Shown one piece after another: positions 12,084-13,139 of a stretch of 13,139 nucleotides of DNA. Position 1 is the first letter of the stretch. Every line of letters starts with the position of its first letter. The stretch comes from Thermoleophilaceae bacterium (GTDB lineage Bacteria; Actinomycetota; Thermoleophilia; Solirubrobacterales; Thermoleophilaceae): assembly GCA_013813135.1 (NCBI GenBank), contig JACCSF010000274.1, forward strand, positions 1 through 13,139. The letters are read 5' to 3'. The notes beneath the pieces were generated by a model that was not told the origin of the DNA, did no database searches, and was given only the letters and a program-made list of their open reading frames with translations. The position numbers and the translations under genes are program-made.

Positions 12084-13100
12084 CTACGCCGCTTCGCGCG
12101 GCTGCTGATCGGAGCGCGCGCCGAAATAGGCCGCGGTGGCCAGCCCACGGTCGAAGTCCGACCAGAGCGCGCCACCCGCGAGCGCCTTCTCGATGCGGTC
12201 GAAGCTGCCGAGGTTGCCGCCGAGGTTGTCGATGAAGTGGACGAGCGTGGCCTCGCGCGTGCAGGGCACGACCGGGCTGCCGTGCTCGAGCTTGCCGTGG
12301 TGGCTGAGGACGAGGTGCAGCAGGGCGGCGGCGTCCGCGCGCGGAAAGCCCTCGATCCGCTCGATCATTCGCCTCACCCTGTAGTAGCCGAGCGGGATCT
12401 CGCCGAGCAGCTTGCCGAGGTCGGTCAGTTCTATCGCCCCGTTGCGCGAGGCGTAGGTCTCCACCTTGCCGATGTCGTGCAGCAGCGCGCCCGCGACCGC
12501 GATGTCGCGGTCGATGCCCGGGAACGTGGCCGCCAGCGCGCTCACGCCCTGCGCGACCGAGAGGCAGTGCTCCAGCAGCCCGTGCCGGTAAGCCTGGTGG
12601 TAGTACTTGGCCGCCGGTGCCTCGTGGTACGCGCGGCCGACCCTGGTGGTGGGATCGATCAGGCGGGCCAGCAGCTCGCGCAGGTGCGGACGCTGGACCG
12701 TGTTGACCAGCGACTGAAGGTCGGCCGCCAGCTGGTGGTACGGCACGGGCGGGACCTCGGTGAGGTCGGCCAGGTCGTACTCGCCCTCCGCCGCCAAGCG
12801 CACGCGCTGAATCGTGATCCCGGCGCCATAGCGCTCGTCGATCGAGAAGCGGCCGAGCACGCGCACGACCGCGCCGCTGTCACAGACCGGGGCCAGCTCG
12901 TCCACGCCGTCCCAGACCACGCCCTCGACGGAGCCCGTGACGTCCCCGAGCTCCAGCTTCAGGAAAGGCTGGCCGTTGCGCTTCTGGCGCCGGTTGCGGG
13001 CTTTCACGACAAAGATCGCGTCGACCTCTTGGCCGTCGACCAGGTCGCGCACGAAGCACTTCGCGGGGGTCAGAGTCGGCTGCTCCATCTGGCTCGCCAC
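12084..13100 (-). CDS. YhaM-type 3'-5' exoribonuclease (OB fold + HD domain)
   Basis: This 338-residue protein matches the layout of Bacillus YhaM, a 3'-5' exonuclease acting on RNA and single-stranded DNA. Residues 14-105 form an OB-fold nucleic-acid-binding domain (FLKLELGDVTGSVEGVVWDG). After a linker the HD phosphohydrolase domain covers about 165-310, with metal-binding residues in HGLLEH (173-178), LLHDIGK (206-212), the LSHHGKLEHGSP segment (His267-268) and Asp291 in FIDNLGG. The gene ends with tandem in-frame stops TAG TAG (12086-12081). The start is either GTG at 13100 or ATG at 13088 (Met5); neither has a clear Shine-Dalgarno. It lies upstream of the PafBC-like gene on the same strand, separated by 111 bp. 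Confidence 0.88.
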   Translation of the reverse strand: MASQMEQPTLTPAKCFVRDLVDGQEVDAIFVVKARNRRQKRNGQPFLKLELGDVTGSVEGVVWDGVDELAPVCDSGAVVRVLGRFSIDERYGAGITIQRVRLAAEGEYDLADLTEVPPVPYHQLAADLQSLVNTVQRPHLRELLARLIDPTTRVGRAYHEAPAAKYYHQAYRHGLLEHCLSVAQGVSALAATFPGIDRDIAVAGALLHDIGKVETYASRNGAIELTDLGKLLGEIPLGYYRVRRMIERIEGFPRADAAALLHLVLSHHGKLEHGSPVVPCTREATLVHFIDNLGGNLGSFDRIEKALAGGALWSDFDRGLATAAYFGARSDQQPREAA

Positions 13101-13139
13101 GGTAGAACGGAACCCGGACGGGAACTCTCCCCCGTGCGC

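Noticed and set aside
1..13139. Mobile element, prophage, CRISPR array or defence island
   Set aside because: There are no transposase, integrase, Cas, restriction or toxin-antitoxin genes, no long terminal repeats and no obvious change in composition; the genes are housekeeping or ordinary accessory types.

Overview
The window is high-GC DNA (roughly 70%, judged by eye) packed with short intergenic gaps, GTG starts and 1-4 nt stop/start overlaps. It looks like an ordinary chromosomal stretch of an actinobacterium. A naturally fused PafBC-type WYL regulator, a family-5 uracil-DNA glycosylase, a PPOX-type flavin-fold enzyme and a ydaO-type riboswitch in front of an NlpC/P60 hydrolase all fit Actinomycetota; a Thermoleophilia/Solirubrobacterales-like host is my inference and is not proven. 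I see no transposase, integrase, phage gene, CRISPR array, tRNA or rRNA.

Layout, left to right. (1) 1-1738, plus strand: a secreted type I sulfatase, possibly preceded by the last codons of an upstream gene. (2) 1735-2866, minus strand: a c-di-AMP (ydaO/yuaA-class) riboswitch leader, then a secreted peptidoglycan-binding plus NlpC/P60 cell-wall hydrolase, then a translationally coupled 77-residue membrane protein whose stop codon interlocks with the sulfatase stop. (3) 2883-5078, minus strand: an ABC-2 exporter (GTG-started ATPase and GTG-started permease with a 4-nt overlap), then a family-5 uracil-DNA glycosylase; a perfect GC hairpin that is one copy of a two-copy repeat lies between the permease and the glycosylase. 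(4) 5176-6576, plus strand: an FAD-linked berberine-bridge-type oxidase with a strong Shine-Dalgarno, divergent from the ABC operon and ending at a terminator-like hairpin. (5) 6616-9909, minus strand: a compact operon of a split-barrel flavin-fold protein, then rmlA (long form), rmlD and rmlB for dTDP-deoxysugar synthesis, with no rmlC. (6) 9939-13100, minus strand: a fused PafBC-like DNA-damage regulator and, upstream of it, a YhaM-type OB-fold/HD 3'-5' exoribonuclease, separated by a 111-bp gap holding three palindromes.

No wholly new system is evident. The points most worth a second look are: the riboswitch with a plausible start-codon switch and a small membrane protein under its control; the 28-bp repeat that supplies the C-terminus of that protein; the palindrome cluster in front of the PafBC-like gene; and the rmlA-rmlD-rmlB operon without rmlC.
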